This document shows positions 1 through 9,083 of a stretch of DNA of 64,000 nucleotides, one piece after another. The stretch spans positions 62,001-126,000 of the forward strand of contig JAUYLL010000125.1 of assembly GCA_030698375.1 (NCBI GenBank), written 5' to 3'. The stretch's first letter is position 1, and each line of letters starts with the position of its first letter. This DNA comes from Nocardioides sp. Lineage in GTDB: Bacteria; Actinomycetota; Actinomycetes; Propionibacteriales; Nocardioidaceae. Both the position numbers and the translations under genes were made by a program. Under the pieces are notes generated by a model. The model saw nothing but the letters and a program-made list of their open reading frames with translations. It was not told the origin of the DNA and did no database searches.

Positions 1-2
1 GG

Positions 3-326
3 GCTCTCGCCACCATCGACGAGCACCTCGAGGAGCCGCTGGAGTCGTGCCTGGCCCGGGACCCGCACGGCAAGCCGTGCCTGGAGGCGAAGATCCCGCA
101 GGACGTCGAGCGCGACCTCGCGATGCCCGGTGGGCACATCTTCCACGGCGACCTCGAGTGGCCGTGGGCGCCGCACCGCGCCCGCCTGGAGACCCCCGCC
201 CAGCGGTGGGGAGTCGCGACGAGCGCGGAGCGGGTGCTGCTGTGCGGGTCGGGCGCCCGCCGGGGCGGTGCGGTCAGCGGGATCGCCGGCCACAACGCCG
301 CCCAGGCGGTGCTGGGCGCGCGGTAG
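3..326 (+). CDS. FAD-dependent oxidoreductase, CrtI/phytoene-desaturase-like, C-terminal part
   Basis: The gene enters from the left edge, so only the last 107 residues are visible. Frame 3 stays open from base 3 to a TAG at 326. The motif GGHIFHGDLEWPW and the closing GSGARRGGAVSGIAGHNAA segment are typical of the C-terminal FAD-binding region of phytoene-desaturase-like NAD(P)/FAD oxidoreductases, where the last motif helps close the flavin site. Substrate cannot be told from this fragment. It converges on the anti-sigma gene with an 18-base gap. Confidence 0.75.
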   Translation, partial: ALATIDEHLEEPLESCLARDPHGKPCLEAKIPQDVERDLAMPGGHIFHGDLEWPWAPHRARLETPAQRWGVATSAERVLLCGSGARRGGAVSGIAGHNAAQAVLGAR

Positions 327-344
327 CCCGCGCGCCCGCTCAGA

Positions 345-1085
345 TCAGACGTCAGCCGGGTCGACCGTGACGATCGGTGCGCTCGTCGGACGCTCCGAGC
401 CGCCCATCGGCTCGATCGTGATGGCGACCTTCGTCCCCTCCGCGGGCAGGCCCATCGAGGCCCCGGTCTTCGGGTCGTCGAGCACCCCGGCGGGCTGGGC
501 GATGTCGCCCACCACGGTCCAGAGCTGGTAGACCTGCCGCGGCCCGAGGTCGGGGAGCTGGGCCGTGTCCACGGCCATCTGCCCCTCGGCGGCCGACAGG
601 GCCACCCGCACCTTGCCGCCGTTGCTGGTGTCGACGGTGACCGAGCGGGCGTCGTCGGCCTCGAAGACCTGGACCACGCCCCCCGCGAGGGGGACGCCGT
701 CGTCGCGCATCGTGTCGGAGACCAGCACGCCACCGATCGCCAACGCGACGACCGCGGCTGCTGCGGCGAGCAGCCCGCGGGCGGGCAGGCGCCGGCGCAA
801 GGGCACCACAGAGCCGGGGACGGTGACCGGGTCGGAGGGCAGCGAGGCGACCCGCGGAGGCAGCTGCGGGGCCCGCTCGACCTCGTCGAGCACCCGTGAG
901 CGGAGGGCCGCCGGGGCGGCGGCAGCCTCGGCCGCGCCCATCAGGGCCGCGGCGTGCTGGAGCTCGGCGACCTCCTCACGGCAGGCGTGGCACTGCTCGA
1001 GGTGCTCTTCGAACTCGGCGGCCTCGCGGGGGTCGAGCGCGTCCACGGCGTAGGCGCCGGAGAGGGTGTGCACGTCGGTACTCAT
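345..1085 (-). CDS. rskA: Anti-sigma-K factor RskA family, membrane protein
   Basis: A 246-residue anti-sigma factor. The N-terminus holds a zinc-type anti-sigma motif (EEHLEQCHACREEV, a His-x3-Cys-x2-Cys arrangement) that should bind the sigma factor in the cytoplasm. One hydrophobic helix (LLAAAAAVVALAIGGVLV) lies near residues 130-150, followed by an extracytoplasmic RskA domain with YQLWTV and a GSERPTSAPI-like end. The ATG at 1085 was chosen because it overlaps the upstream sigma gene stop as ATGA; the longer upstream ORF is a shadow of the sigma gene. The pair is therefore translationally coupled, and the RskA domain presumably senses an envelope signal. Confidence 0.88.
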   Translation of the reverse strand: MSTDVHTLSGAYAVDALDPREAAEFEEHLEQCHACREEVAELQHAAALMGAAEAAAAPAALRSRVLDEVERAPQLPPRVASLPSDPVTVPGSVVPLRRRLPARGLLAAAAAVVALAIGGVLVSDTMRDDGVPLAGGVVQVFEADDARSVTVDTSNGGKVRVALSAAEGQMAVDTAQLPDLGPRQVYQLWTVVGDIAQPAGVLDDPKTGASMGLPAEGTKVAITIEPMGGSERPTSAPIVTVDPADV

Positions 1086-1663
1086 CGAGCTCCCTCCAGG
1101 CAGTCTCGGAGACGGATGAGTCCGTCTCGCATTCTCGTCTTGATGGTCGGCAGGGGCCTGTCGAGCAGGGTGGCCACCTCGCCGTAGGTGTAGCCGTTGA
1201 AGTAGGCCAGCCGCACGGACTCCAGCTGGAGGTCGGTCAACGTCTCCAGGCACTCGCGGACCGCTCCGTGCTCCTCGGCCCGGATCACCCGGTCGCCGGG
1301 TTCGTCGAAGGAGACGTCGTCGGGCGCGCCGTGGTGATCCTGGCGGCGCTGGGACTCCGAGCGCCGCACGGCGTCGACCGCGCGACGGTGGGCGATGGTC
1401 ATCACCCACGTCTTGGCCTTCCCCCGGCCGGCGTCGAAGCGGGACGCCTTGCGCCAGACCTCGAGGAAGACCTCCTGCGTGACGTCCTCGGCACGGGTGG
1501 GATCACGGACCACCCGTCGGGCCAGGCCGTAGACGGAGGAGGAGAGGGTGTCGTAGAGCTCCTCGAAGGCCGCGCGGTCGCCGCGGGAGACCCGCACGAG
1601 CAGCCCGTCGACGTCGCCAGGCCCGTCGGAGGGGACCAGTCGGAGACCGGGACCTGCGCCCAT
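1082..1663 (-). CDS. sigK: ECF RNA polymerase sigma factor, SigK type
   Basis: A 193-residue ECF sigma factor if translation begins at the ATG at 1663; a start further upstream adds 17 unlikely residues. Region 2 is seen in the DPTRAEDVTQEVFLEVWR stretch, which binds core polymerase and the -10 element. Region 4 is a C-terminal helix-turn-helix (YTYGEVATLLDRPLPTIKTR) for the -35 element. The order sigK then rskA with a 4-base ATGA overlap is the usual actinobacterial arrangement, where the membrane anti-sigma holds the sigma factor inactive until a signal arrives. The SigK name rests on overall resemblance and on the RskA partner. Confidence 0.86.
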   Translation of the reverse strand: MGAGPGLRLVPSDGPGDVDGLLVRVSRGDRAAFEELYDTLSSSVYGLARRVVRDPTRAEDVTQEVFLEVWRKASRFDAGRGKAKTWVMTIAHRRAVDAVRRSESQRRQDHHGAPDDVSFDEPGDRVIRAEEHGAVRECLETLTDLQLESVRLAYFNGYTYGEVATLLDRPLPTIKTRMRDGLIRLRDCLEGAR

Positions 1664-1860
1664 GCGGCACCTCTGTTCTCTGAAGATCTGCGCGAGGTCC
1701 TTCCTCACCACCACTCGAGAGTAGTTCGCCCGAGGGGTCCACGGGGATTGGTCTGGGCCATCCGCGGGTACGGCACACCGCCCTCTCGGGCACCCCCTCG
1801 GGCAGTCGGGCGCCGATTCGCTGCCCGGTCATCCCGCTGCTAGAGTCGTTCCTGCTTCGC

Positions 1861-1933
<73 letters not shown>

Positions 1934-1942
1934 CCGCTGGCC

Positions 1943-1973
1943 AGGCCGCGGGTCCCCCCAGGATCCGCGGCCT
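1943..1973 (+). terminator. Hairpin after tRNA-Lys, likely intrinsic terminator
   Basis: AGGCCGCGG at 1943-1951 pairs perfectly with CCGCGGCCT at 1965-1973 around a 13-base loop. It lies ten bases after the tRNA end. It lacks a clear T-run, as is common in high-GC actinobacteria. Confidence 0.6.
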
Positions 1974-2090
1974 GTGTCGTTCTCCGTCGCTACTCCACCG
2001 GCCGGACGGTGTGGCACGGCTTGCTAGCGTCGGGCATTTCGCCCGTATCCGGCGACCAGACCCACCTCAGACACCCAGGGAGACCACATC

Positions 2091-2843
2091 GTGCGCTCGA
2101 AGAAGCTGCTCGCGGCCGTCGCGGCGGCATCCGTCCTCGTCCTCGCCGGCTGCTCGTCCGACGAGCCGGCCGACGACGCCGCCGACACCTCGGAGACCTC
2201 GGACCAGGCCAGCCCGGACGAGGACGCTGCCGGCGGGCCCGACCTCGACGGGATCCCGGACGTGGTGGCGGAGGTCGACGGGCAGGAGATCAGCCGCGAC
2301 GAGTTCGTGACGGCGTACGAGGGCAGCTACCAGCAGGCCGCCCAGCAGTCCCAGGCGAGCGGCGAGGAGGTCGACGAGGAGGCGCTGAAGCAGCAGACCG
2401 TCGACAACCTGGTGAACACCACCCTCCTGGTCCAGGCCGCGGAGGCCCGCGGGCTCGACGCCACCGAGGCCGACATCGACGAGACCCTCGAGGAGCTCGC
2501 CACGTCCTACGGCCTCGGCTCGTCGGACGAGCTCCTCACGGCACTCGAGGAGCAGGGCAGCTCGGAGGACGAGGTCCGCTCCCAGGTCGCCACCCAGGTC
2601 AAGGTCGACGCGCTCGTGGCCGACGAGGCCGGCGACATCAAGCCGACCCGTGCGGAGCTGCGCGAGGCCTACGACGCGGCGGTCGCGCAGGCCGAGCAGG
2701 CCGGCGGCGAGGCCGAGATCCCGCCGTTCGCCGACGTCCGGCCCCAGCTGGCCGAGCAGGTGCGCGGCCAGAAGCAGGCCGCGGTCGGCGAGGGGCTCGT
2801 CGAGCAGCTGCGCGAGGACGCCGAGATCACGATCAACCTCTGA
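2091..2843 (+). CDS. SurA N-terminal-like chaperone lipoprotein
   Basis: A 250-residue exported lipoprotein starting at GTG with an AGGGAGA ribosome site upstream. The signal peptide ends in a lipobox (LVLAGC), so Cys20 or so is the lipidated residue and the protein is tethered outside the membrane. After an acidic linker comes a SurA_N-like segment (VVAEVDGQEISRDEFVTAYE) and a long helical region ending in a typical QKQAAVGEGLVEQL tail. There is no recognisable parvulin PPIase domain, so a holdase-type chaperone role is more likely than isomerase activity. It is a single gene that converges on the phosphotransferase gene. Confidence 0.8.
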   Translation: MRSKKLLAAVAAASVLVLAGCSSDEPADDAADTSETSDQASPDEDAAGGPDLDGIPDVVAEVDGQEISRDEFVTAYEGSYQQAAQQSQASGEEVDEEALKQQTVDNLVNTTLLVQAAEARGLDATEADIDETLEELATSYGLGSSDELLTALEEQGSSEDEVRSQVATQVKVDALVADEAGDIKPTRAELREAYDAAVAQAEQAGGEAEIPPFADVRPQLAEQVRGQKQAAVGEGLVEQLREDAEITINL

Positions 2844-2873
2844 TCGACCGCTGAGGCACGCCGGCCGCCCGGG

Positions 2874-3923
2874 TCAGACCAGGTCGAGCGTGCCCAGGTC
2901 GCGGATCGCCGCGCAGCTGCGCTGCACCATGACGGCGAACATCGCGTCGCCGCGCTCGCTCGGGGACCCGTAGGCACAGCCGAAGACGCTGACCAGCGGC
3001 CCCTGGAGCTGGGCGAAGCGGTAGTCCTCCCACGCCTCCTGCACCGGGTGGTCGCTCACGCCGTGACCCACCAGCGCCTGGTGGTACGACGCCACGAGGG
3101 CCTCCTCGTGCGCCCGCCGGGTCGCGGGGTCCAGGCTGGTGGAGACGAGGTAGGCGAGGTCGCGGGCCGGCAGCGCCAGGCTCAGGGTCTGCCAGTCGAC
3201 GGCGTGCACCACGGGCGGACCCGGCTCGGTGGCCGGTGCGAAGAGCAGGTTGTCGAGCCGGTAGTCGCCGTGGACGAGACCGAAGCGCTCGCGCCGCCCG
3301 AGCGACCAGGCCTCGACCACCTCGCCGATAGCCTGCAGCGTGCCCCGGTCGGTCTCGTCGAGGCGGCCGGCCATCCGGGCCAGGAAGAGCTCGACGGTCG
3401 GCCCCCAGAGCTCGGCCAGCATCGCGGCGTCCTCGGGGCCGTTGAGCGTCAGGTCGTCGATGTCCAGGAGCGTCGAGTCGGACCAGCGGGGACCGTGCAG
3501 CCCGGCGAGGTTCACCGCGGCGGCCTCCACCTCCGCAGGACTGCACCCGGCGACCTGGTCGCCCTGCTCGGCCGGGGCCAGGTCCTCGAGCACCAGGGAG
3601 AACGCCGCGCCGTCCCCGGTCCACTGCGCGAAGTGGCAGTCCGGCACCCGGACCGCCACGGTGGCGGCCAGGTCGCGGTAGAAGCGGGCCTCCGACCGGT
3701 AGGCGCCCGCGAGCATCGCTCGGGCCGCAGGGTCCTCGGCGGGCAGCTTCACCAGCACCGACCCGGGACCGTCCGGGCCGTCGTACGCGGCGCGGTGGCA
3801 GGTGCCGATCTGGCCGGTGCCGACCCGGGTCACCTCGACCCGGTCGATCCGGCGTCCGAGCACCGCACCGACCCAGGCGGCGGTGATCTGCTCGGCCTCG
3901 GTGATCACGTCCGCGGCGCTCAT
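2874..3923 (-). CDS. Phosphotransferase family protein (APH/ecdysteroid-kinase-like fold)
   Basis: A 349-residue kinase-fold protein. The catalytic loop LVHGDYRLDNLLF gives the expected His-Gly-Asp and Asn residues, and HAVDWQTL corresponds to the metal-binding Asp motif. An N-terminal GTGQIGTCHR loop and VLVKLP lysine fit the ATP site. Such proteins phosphorylate small hydroxylated molecules; the substrate here is unknown. The start ATG at 3923 overlaps the stop of the upstream LLM oxidoreductase as ATGA, so the two are co-translated. This pairing suggests they handle the same catabolic or detoxification substrate, which is an inference. Confidence 0.82.
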   Translation of the reverse strand: MSAADVITEAEQITAAWVGAVLGRRIDRVEVTRVGTGQIGTCHRAAYDGPDGPGSVLVKLPAEDPAARAMLAGAYRSEARFYRDLAATVAVRVPDCHFAQWTGDGAAFSLVLEDLAPAEQGDQVAGCSPAEVEAAAVNLAGLHGPRWSDSTLLDIDDLTLNGPEDAAMLAELWGPTVELFLARMAGRLDETDRGTLQAIGEVVEAWSLGRRERFGLVHGDYRLDNLLFAPATEPGPPVVHAVDWQTLSLALPARDLAYLVSTSLDPATRRAHEEALVASYHQALVGHGVSDHPVQEAWEDYRFAQLQGPLVSVFGCAYGSPSERGDAMFAVMVQRSCAAIRDLGTLDLV

Positions 3924-5011
3924 CGGATCCACCCCGGGTTGCGGGCGAGCCCGTCGAAGCGGCCCGCCGGTCGGATGTCGCGGTACGCCGTCAGCACCGG
4001 CTCGAGCTCGTCCGGCGTGGCGCCGTGCAGCACGACCGAGTCGGCACCGAGGTCGAGCTGCCGCAGCGCCGTGGCGGCGCAGTCGGCCGCTGTCCCGGTC
4101 GCGGCGGCCGCCAACCACTCGTCGGGCAGCAGGTCGGCGACGTGCGCGAGCTGCTCGGGCGTGGCGATGGCGTCGAAGGCGCCCGGGAACGTGGCCACCA
4201 GGGGGTCCTCCCGGAACCGACGGAGGGCTTCGGGGTCCCAGCCGTTGAGGCGGACCAGCAGGTCGCCGTACCCCTGGAGGTAGGTGGCGAGGCGGCCGAC
4301 GAGCTTCTTCAGCCGCAGCTCCTCGGGCAGGTCGTCGGGCACCGTAGCGAGCACCGACCAGACCCGCACCGACGCCGGGTCGCGTCCCGCCTCCTCGGCG
4401 CCGGCCCGCACGAGCGCCACCGAGCGCTCCAGCGTCTCGTCGGAGAAGAAGGTGTGCAGCACCACTCCGTCGGCGACCGCGCCGGCGAACCGCAGGGTGC
4501 GCTCCCCCATCGCCATCAGCAGCACCGGGATGTCCTCGTCGAAGGAGGAGTCCTGGCTCAGGTACGGGAACGACCCGGCCGGCCCCTCGTGCCCCGCGAC
4601 CGCCTCGCCGTGCCACAGCCGTCGGTAGATCCCGATCACGTCCCGCAGCTGCGCCTCGGTCACCCGCGGCAGCCCCATGACGTCGAAGAGCATGTCGAAG
4701 CCACGCCCGAGCCCCAGCGCGAACCGACCGCCGCTCATCCGGTGCAGCGTGGTGGCCATCGTGGCCGTGACGAGCGGGTGTCGGGTGTTGTGGTTGGTCG
4801 CCGCGGTCGCGACACCGATCGACTCGCTCGCCGCCACGGCCGCGCCGGAGAGCACGCCGGCGTCCTTGACGTTGAACCGCTCGGAGAGCAGGACCGAGCC
4901 GATCCCCAGCTCCTCGGCCCGCCGGACCTCGGTGACGAGGTCTCGGGGGCTGGCGCTGTGGCCGGCGAGGCCGTAGCAGCCGATCTCGGGCAGTGGTGTG
5001 GTGGAGGTCAC
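3920..5011 (-). CDS. LLM-class F420-dependent oxidoreductase (TIGR03857-like)
   Basis: A 363-residue luciferase-like monooxygenase-fold enzyme. The order EIGCYGLAGHSASPRDLV, VLLSERFNVKDAG and FALGLGRGFD is typical of the F420-dependent branch rather than FMN luciferases. These enzymes move a hydride between reduced coenzyme F420 and an organic substrate in the cytoplasm. It is the first gene of a two-gene operon with the phosphotransferase downstream. Substrate is not predictable from the sequence. Confidence 0.86.
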   Translation of the reverse strand: MTSTTPLPEIGCYGLAGHSASPRDLVTEVRRAEELGIGSVLLSERFNVKDAGVLSGAAVAASESIGVATAATNHNTRHPLVTATMATTLHRMSGGRFALGLGRGFDMLFDVMGLPRVTEAQLRDVIGIYRRLWHGEAVAGHEGPAGSFPYLSQDSSFDEDIPVLLMAMGERTLRFAGAVADGVVLHTFFSDETLERSVALVRAGAEEAGRDPASVRVWSVLATVPDDLPEELRLKKLVGRLATYLQGYGDLLVRLNGWDPEALRRFREDPLVATFPGAFDAIATPEQLAHVADLLPDEWLAAAATGTAADCAATALRQLDLGADSVVLHGATPDELEPVLTAYRDIRPAGRFDGLARNPGWIR

Positions 5012-5047
5012 GCCGGGAGCGTACTGGACACGTGTCTGGTCAGGTGC

Positions 5048-7600
5048 CTACTTCCGACGGGCGGTCAGCATCCGGGTGCTGATCCGCGCCTTCCGCACCT
5101 GCGTCGTCGTGAACGGGAACGTCACCCAGCGCTTCGCGCCGAACAGCCGCGTCTGGTCCGCGCTCCACGGCGAGCGGGTGTTCATCGACTGCCCGTAGGT
5201 GAGGATCGTCTTGGCCCTCGGACCGCGCCGGGTGAAGCCGACGGCCTGGATGTGCGAGGAGCCGTAGCTGATCGGGTAGAGCCGGTCGTTGTTCGTCGCC
5301 GCGTCGCGGCTGGCGATCGCGTTGGCGTTCCCGGTCTCGCCCGGGCCACCGCCCACGCCGATCGCCGGAGCACCCTCGTCGCCGGCGACCTGGAGCCGGC
5401 CGAGCCGGGCCCCCAGGGGAACGTCCTTCTCCCGCAGGTACGCCAGCGCGTCCCGCATGGCCTGCACGACCCGCGGGTCCTCCTCGGCGAGGTCACGCGG
5501 TGTCCCGATCGGGTCGGCGGGATCGAAAGGCACCGTCCACGGGCTGTCGGGTGTCCGCACGAAGAACTCGCGGAAGACGTGCGCCCCGCGGGCACCCTTG
5601 TCGTCCCGACCGCTCCACTGCGCCAGTACGTCGCAGGCCCGGCCACCGTCCGCGGCCTCGCAGACGGTGCCGAGGTCCCCTCCCTGGCGAGACAGCTCCG
5701 CCGCGAAGACCCGGTTCCGGTGCTGGAAGGCGGCCAGCTTGCGGTGGCTGATCGTGCCCCGCCTCAGCGCGTCCATCACGTAGCGGTAGACCATCCGGGT
5801 ACGGACGGTCCGCTCGCAGCGCTCGCAGCCGATGATCCCGGCGAAGCCCTCCAACCGGGTCTTCGGGTTCGGCAGCCAGTAGGAGTCGTTGGCGTTCGCG
5901 ACCCAGTCGCGCCGGGTCACGTCCGGCAGGTTCGCCGGGCCGAAGATCCCCGGCCGCTGGGCGTCGGCGTCGTCGCGCCAGGCGCAGTCGCCGTCCGCGC
6001 GGGTGCCGTCGAGCACCGGCAGCCCGGCGAGCTCCCGGATGACCACACCCACCTCGGTGATGCACTGGTCGACCAGGTCGTCCGGCACGTTCGGGACGAC
6101 GGAGTGGTCGGCGTACAGGGCGCGGCCCTTGCGGTCGGCCGCGACCGTGTTCACCCACGGCATGCCCGACCCGCGGTCCTGACGGCGCAGCAGGTCCCTC
6201 GTCGAGGTGGCCCTGCCCATCTCGAGGAAGGTGTCGATGGTGCGCAGGTGCTCGCCGTTGGCGTCGCGGAAGGCGAACACGGTGGCCGGGGTCCAGCCCA
6301 TCAGCAGCTCGGGGGCGTCAAAGACGTAGCCCTCGTCGGTGCGGTAGAGCGTGCGGGTCACCTTCGCGAGGCGACCACCCTTGCGGCGAACGGTGACGGT
6401 CACGTCGCGCTGCTCGAGCTCCCTCAGGCCCGAGGTCGTCAGGTACGTCGTCGGCGACCCGGGGACCGTCCGGTACTCGTACGGCGTGAACCGGAACGCA
6501 GTGGAGACCGTGTGGCTCCACGCCACGTCACGGTTGAAGCCGATGTTGATCACCGGCGACCCGATCAGGCTCGCGCCGGCGACGTCGTAGTGCCCCGGGA
6601 TCCTCAGGTGCGCCTGGGCGAAGCGGTAGCGGCCGCGCCAGGGGAAGTGCGGGTTGCCCAGCACCATCCCGCGCCCGTTCGCGCTCGCTCGACGGCCGAT
6701 CGCGGTGGCGTTGGAGCCGAAGCCGGCGTCCGGGTCCTTGCCCAGCCGGGCGCGCAGCTCGTCGCTGCTCGGCAGGTCCGCCGGCGGCGTCGAGAAGGGC
6801 AGGCGGCGGTCCAGCTCCGGCACCGGCAGCCCCAGGAGCCCCGCGACGTCCGGCAGGCCGGGGTCCTCGAGGGTCGGCGGCGTGGCCGAGGAGATGTTGG
6901 GCAGCAGCACACCGGCCGACGCGAGCAGGTTGGCGGCGTAGACGCCGTACCAGAGGTCCAGCGCTGTGCCCGGGCGGACGTAGCCGCGGCCCCGGCAGGC
7001 CCGGTCCGGGAAGCCCTGGGAGCCGCCGGTGTCGCGCAGGAAGCGGTTGACGCCGCGGATGTAGCCACGGACCATCGCCCGCGCCTCGCGCCCGGGGCCA
7101 CGCACCGGGTCGGCGAGCAGCTTCTCGACGACCTTGCGGTCGCGCAGGTCGGTGAAGAACAGGTCGGTCTCGAGGTTGGTGGCATCGAGGGTCACCCGGT
7201 CCTGGTAGCGCCGGTTCGGCCCGAACCACCGCGAGCGCTCCCCCCGCCCGGTGACCACGGTGTCGAGCAGGTTGCAGCCCGACGTCTCCGCGGTGGCGTA
7301 GCCGTGGCCGTAGCCGAGGGACTCCCAATCCTTCGCCACGATGTGCGGGATGCCGTGCTTCGTCCGCGTCACCCGCACGCGGTAGCGGCCGTTGCTCGGC
7401 TTGAGCGGGGTCGGCGGGACGAGCAAGTTCGAGTCGAGGCGCTGCGCCGGGACCCCCGCGCGCGAGGCGGCCGACACCGCGGCGACCTGGGGCGTGGCGG
7501 GCGCCGCGGCGGCTCCCCCCGAGGCCGAGACCAGCAGGGGCAGGGCAGGAAGCAGGGCCGCGGTCGTCACCACGGCCGCCGTACGGCGGAACCGACGCAT
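5048..7600 (-). CDS. Secreted penicillin acylase family protein (Ntn hydrolase)
   Basis: An 850-residue precursor with an N-terminal Sec signal peptide ending near residues 30-35 in an Ala-rich stretch. The fold is that of penicillin G/AHL/cyclic-lipopeptide acylases, made as one chain that cuts itself into alpha and beta subunits. The cut and the catalytic N-terminal Ser should lie at GFGSNATAIG, with the later GNPHFPWRGRYRF segment lining the active site. The length fits PvdQ-like acylases. Possible substrates are N-acyl homoserine lactones or lipopeptide side chains; nothing in the neighbourhood decides this. It is transcribed alone. Confidence 0.88.
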   Translation of the reverse strand: MRRFRRTAAVVTTAALLPALPLLVSASGGAAAAPATPQVAAVSAASRAGVPAQRLDSNLLVPPTPLKPSNGRYRVRVTRTKHGIPHIVAKDWESLGYGHGYATAETSGCNLLDTVVTGRGERSRWFGPNRRYQDRVTLDATNLETDLFFTDLRDRKVVEKLLADPVRGPGREARAMVRGYIRGVNRFLRDTGGSQGFPDRACRGRGYVRPGTALDLWYGVYAANLLASAGVLLPNISSATPPTLEDPGLPDVAGLLGLPVPELDRRLPFSTPPADLPSSDELRARLGKDPDAGFGSNATAIGRRASANGRGMVLGNPHFPWRGRYRFAQAHLRIPGHYDVAGASLIGSPVINIGFNRDVAWSHTVSTAFRFTPYEYRTVPGSPTTYLTTSGLRELEQRDVTVTVRRKGGRLAKVTRTLYRTDEGYVFDAPELLMGWTPATVFAFRDANGEHLRTIDTFLEMGRATSTRDLLRRQDRGSGMPWVNTVAADRKGRALYADHSVVPNVPDDLVDQCITEVGVVIRELAGLPVLDGTRADGDCAWRDDADAQRPGIFGPANLPDVTRRDWVANANDSYWLPNPKTRLEGFAGIIGCERCERTVRTRMVYRYVMDALRRGTISHRKLAAFQHRNRVFAAELSRQGGDLGTVCEAADGGRACDVLAQWSGRDDKGARGAHVFREFFVRTPDSPWTVPFDPADPIGTPRDLAEEDPRVVQAMRDALAYLREKDVPLGARLGRLQVAGDEGAPAIGVGGGPGETGNANAIASRDAATNNDRLYPISYGSSHIQAVGFTRRGPRAKTILTYGQSMNTRSPWSADQTRLFGAKRWVTFPFTTTQVRKARISTRMLTARRK

Positions 7601-7783
7601 CAGAGTCCTCTCGAGGGGGCTTGCGTCCTTCCCAACGGTCCAGCGCCGCGCAGGTTATGGCGCAGGTCACACTCACCGTGGGACGTGGCGCAGCGGCACA
7701 TCGGGGAACGCCGCAGTCACCAGATGACTGCAGGACTCCCTGATCACGAGCACGTCGCGATCATCGCGCGCGACGTCAGAGGG

Positions 7784-8140
7784 TCAGAGGTAGAGACCGG
7801 TGGGGGTTTCCCCCACGCGCTCGGCCGCGACGGCGTGGATGTCCCGCTCGCGCATGACGACGTAGAGCTCGCCGCCGACCTCGACCTCGGCCTTGTCCTC
7901 GGGGTCGAAGAGCACCCGGTCACCGACCTCGACGGCGCGGGCGTGGGACCCGACCCCGACGACCTTCGACCAGGCCAGGCGACGACTGCCCATCGCCGCG
8001 GTCGCGGGGATGACGATGCCGCCTGAAGAGCGCCGCTCCCCGGCCTCGGGGTCGACCGCGACGAGCACGCGGTCGTGGAGCATCCGGATCGGGGTCTTCT
8101 CCCCGCCCACCTCGACGGGGTCGGAGCCCTTGGCCATCAT
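7784..8140 (-). CDS. GroES-like co-chaperonin family protein
   Basis: A 118-residue protein with the GroES core (MLHDRVLVAVD, GIVIPATAA, GDRVLFDPED) and an unusual C-terminal tail VGETPTGLYL. It is not the canonical groES: no groEL follows, and the mobile loop is altered. Two adjacent ATG codons exist (8140 and 8137); the first has a G-rich ribosome site about six bases upstream. It lies 14 bases after the DUF3618 gene, so the two likely share a transcript. Proteins of this form are widespread in actinobacteria, but I know of no proven role. Confidence 0.82.
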   Translation of the reverse strand: MMAKGSDPVEVGGEKTPIRMLHDRVLVAVDPEAGERRSSGGIVIPATAAMGSRRLAWSKVVGVGSHARAVEVGDRVLFDPEDKAEVEVGGELYVVMRERDIHAVAAERVGETPTGLYL

Positions 8141-8154
8141 CGGTGTCCCCCCGG

Positions 8155-8421
8155 TCAGCGGGCGACGCGGCGCACGACGAGCATGACGCCGACGAAGCCG
8201 ACGAAGCCGCCGGCGACCTTGTGGATGTTGTCGGTGCGCGGCGAGCCGTCCGGCGCCACGAAGTAGCCCTTCACGTCGGCCACCTGGCGCTGCACGATCG
8301 TCTTCGGGCTCGCCCGGTGCACGAGCTGGTCGATCGTCACCTCGAGGCGCTGACGCGTCGCCTCCATCTCGCTCTCGAGCGCGGAGGGTGAGCGGTCGGT
8401 GGACGTCTCGGGTGCAACCAC
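8155..8421 (-). CDS. DUF3618 membrane-anchored small protein
   Basis: An 88-residue protein. The N-terminal half is a charged helix (ALESEMEATRQRLEVTIDQL) followed by VHRASPKTIVQRQV, which defines DUF3618. A C-terminal hydrophobic segment (GGFVGFVGVMLVVRR) should anchor it in the membrane. It is the first gene of a short operon with the GroES-like gene. The function of the family is unknown to me. Confidence 0.8.
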   Translation of the reverse strand: MVAPETSTDRSPSALESEMEATRQRLEVTIDQLVHRASPKTIVQRQVADVKGYFVAPDGSPRTDNIHKVAGGFVGFVGVMLVVRRVAR

Positions 8422-8588
8422 CAGGACTCCTCGAGGTGCGTGGGCAGGACGGGGGAAGGCTACCGGGTACGGCGGCCCGGCCGGACCCGGGCGGGTGCGC
8501 CCTCGGCGCGGGGCGGCGTACCCGAGCCAGTAGGTTGTTGAGGCCGTGCCCGTGCACCACCAGCGTGCCCGACGAGAGGACCCCTGCG

Positions 8589-9062
8589 ATGAGCGACCGA
8601 CTCGCCCCCGGCGATGCCGCCCCCGACTTCACCCTGCCCACCGACGACGGTCGTGAGGTGAGCCTCTCCGACCTGCGTGGTCGCAAGGTGATCGTGTACT
8701 TCTACTCCGCCGCGCTCACCCCCGGCTGCACCAAGCAGGCCTGCGACTTCACCGAGTCCCGCGAGAGCCTCGAGGCGCAGGGCTACGAGGTGCTCGGGAT
8801 CTCCCCCGACAAGCCGGAGAAGCTGGCGAAGTTCCGCGCCAACGACGCGCTCACCATCACGCTGCTCTCCGACCCCGAGAAGAAGGTCATGGGCGAGTGG
8901 GGCGCGTTCGGCGAGAAGAAGCTCTACGGCAAGGTCGTCACCGGGGTGATCCGCTCCACCTTCGTCGTCGACGAGGAGGGGGCGATCGAGAAGGCGATGT
9001 ACAACGTGAAGGCCACCGGCCACGTCGCCAAGCTCCACAAGGACCTGGGGCTCACCGCCTGA
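8589..9062 (+). CDS. bcp: Thioredoxin-dependent thiol peroxidase Bcp
   Basis: A 157-residue AhpC/TSA-family peroxiredoxin that reduces hydroperoxides in the cytoplasm using thioredoxin. The motif YFYSAALTPGCTKQACDF carries peroxidatic Cys47 and resolving Cys52, the atypical two-Cys spacing of Bcp. The Pro-Thr-Cys loop is varied to Leu-Thr-Pro-Gly-Cys, normal for this subfamily. The ATG at 8589 gives the standard N-terminus (LAPGDAAPDFTLP). The gene reads toward the tRNA-Leu gene. Confidence 0.94.
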   Translation: MSDRLAPGDAAPDFTLPTDDGREVSLSDLRGRKVIVYFYSAALTPGCTKQACDFTESRESLEAQGYEVLGISPDKPEKLAKFRANDALTITLLSDPEKKVMGEWGAFGEKKLYGKVVTGVIRSTFVVDEEGAIEKAMYNVKATGHVAKLHKDLGLTA

Positions 9063-9083
9063 GCGACACTGTCCGTCTCGAGG

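Noticed and set aside
4025-8026. 1333-residue plus-strand ORF
   Set aside because: It is the antisense shadow of the LLM oxidoreductase, penicillin acylase and GroES-like genes. Its product is Arg/Val/His-rich low-complexity sequence with no domain, and long shadow ORFs are expected at this GC content.
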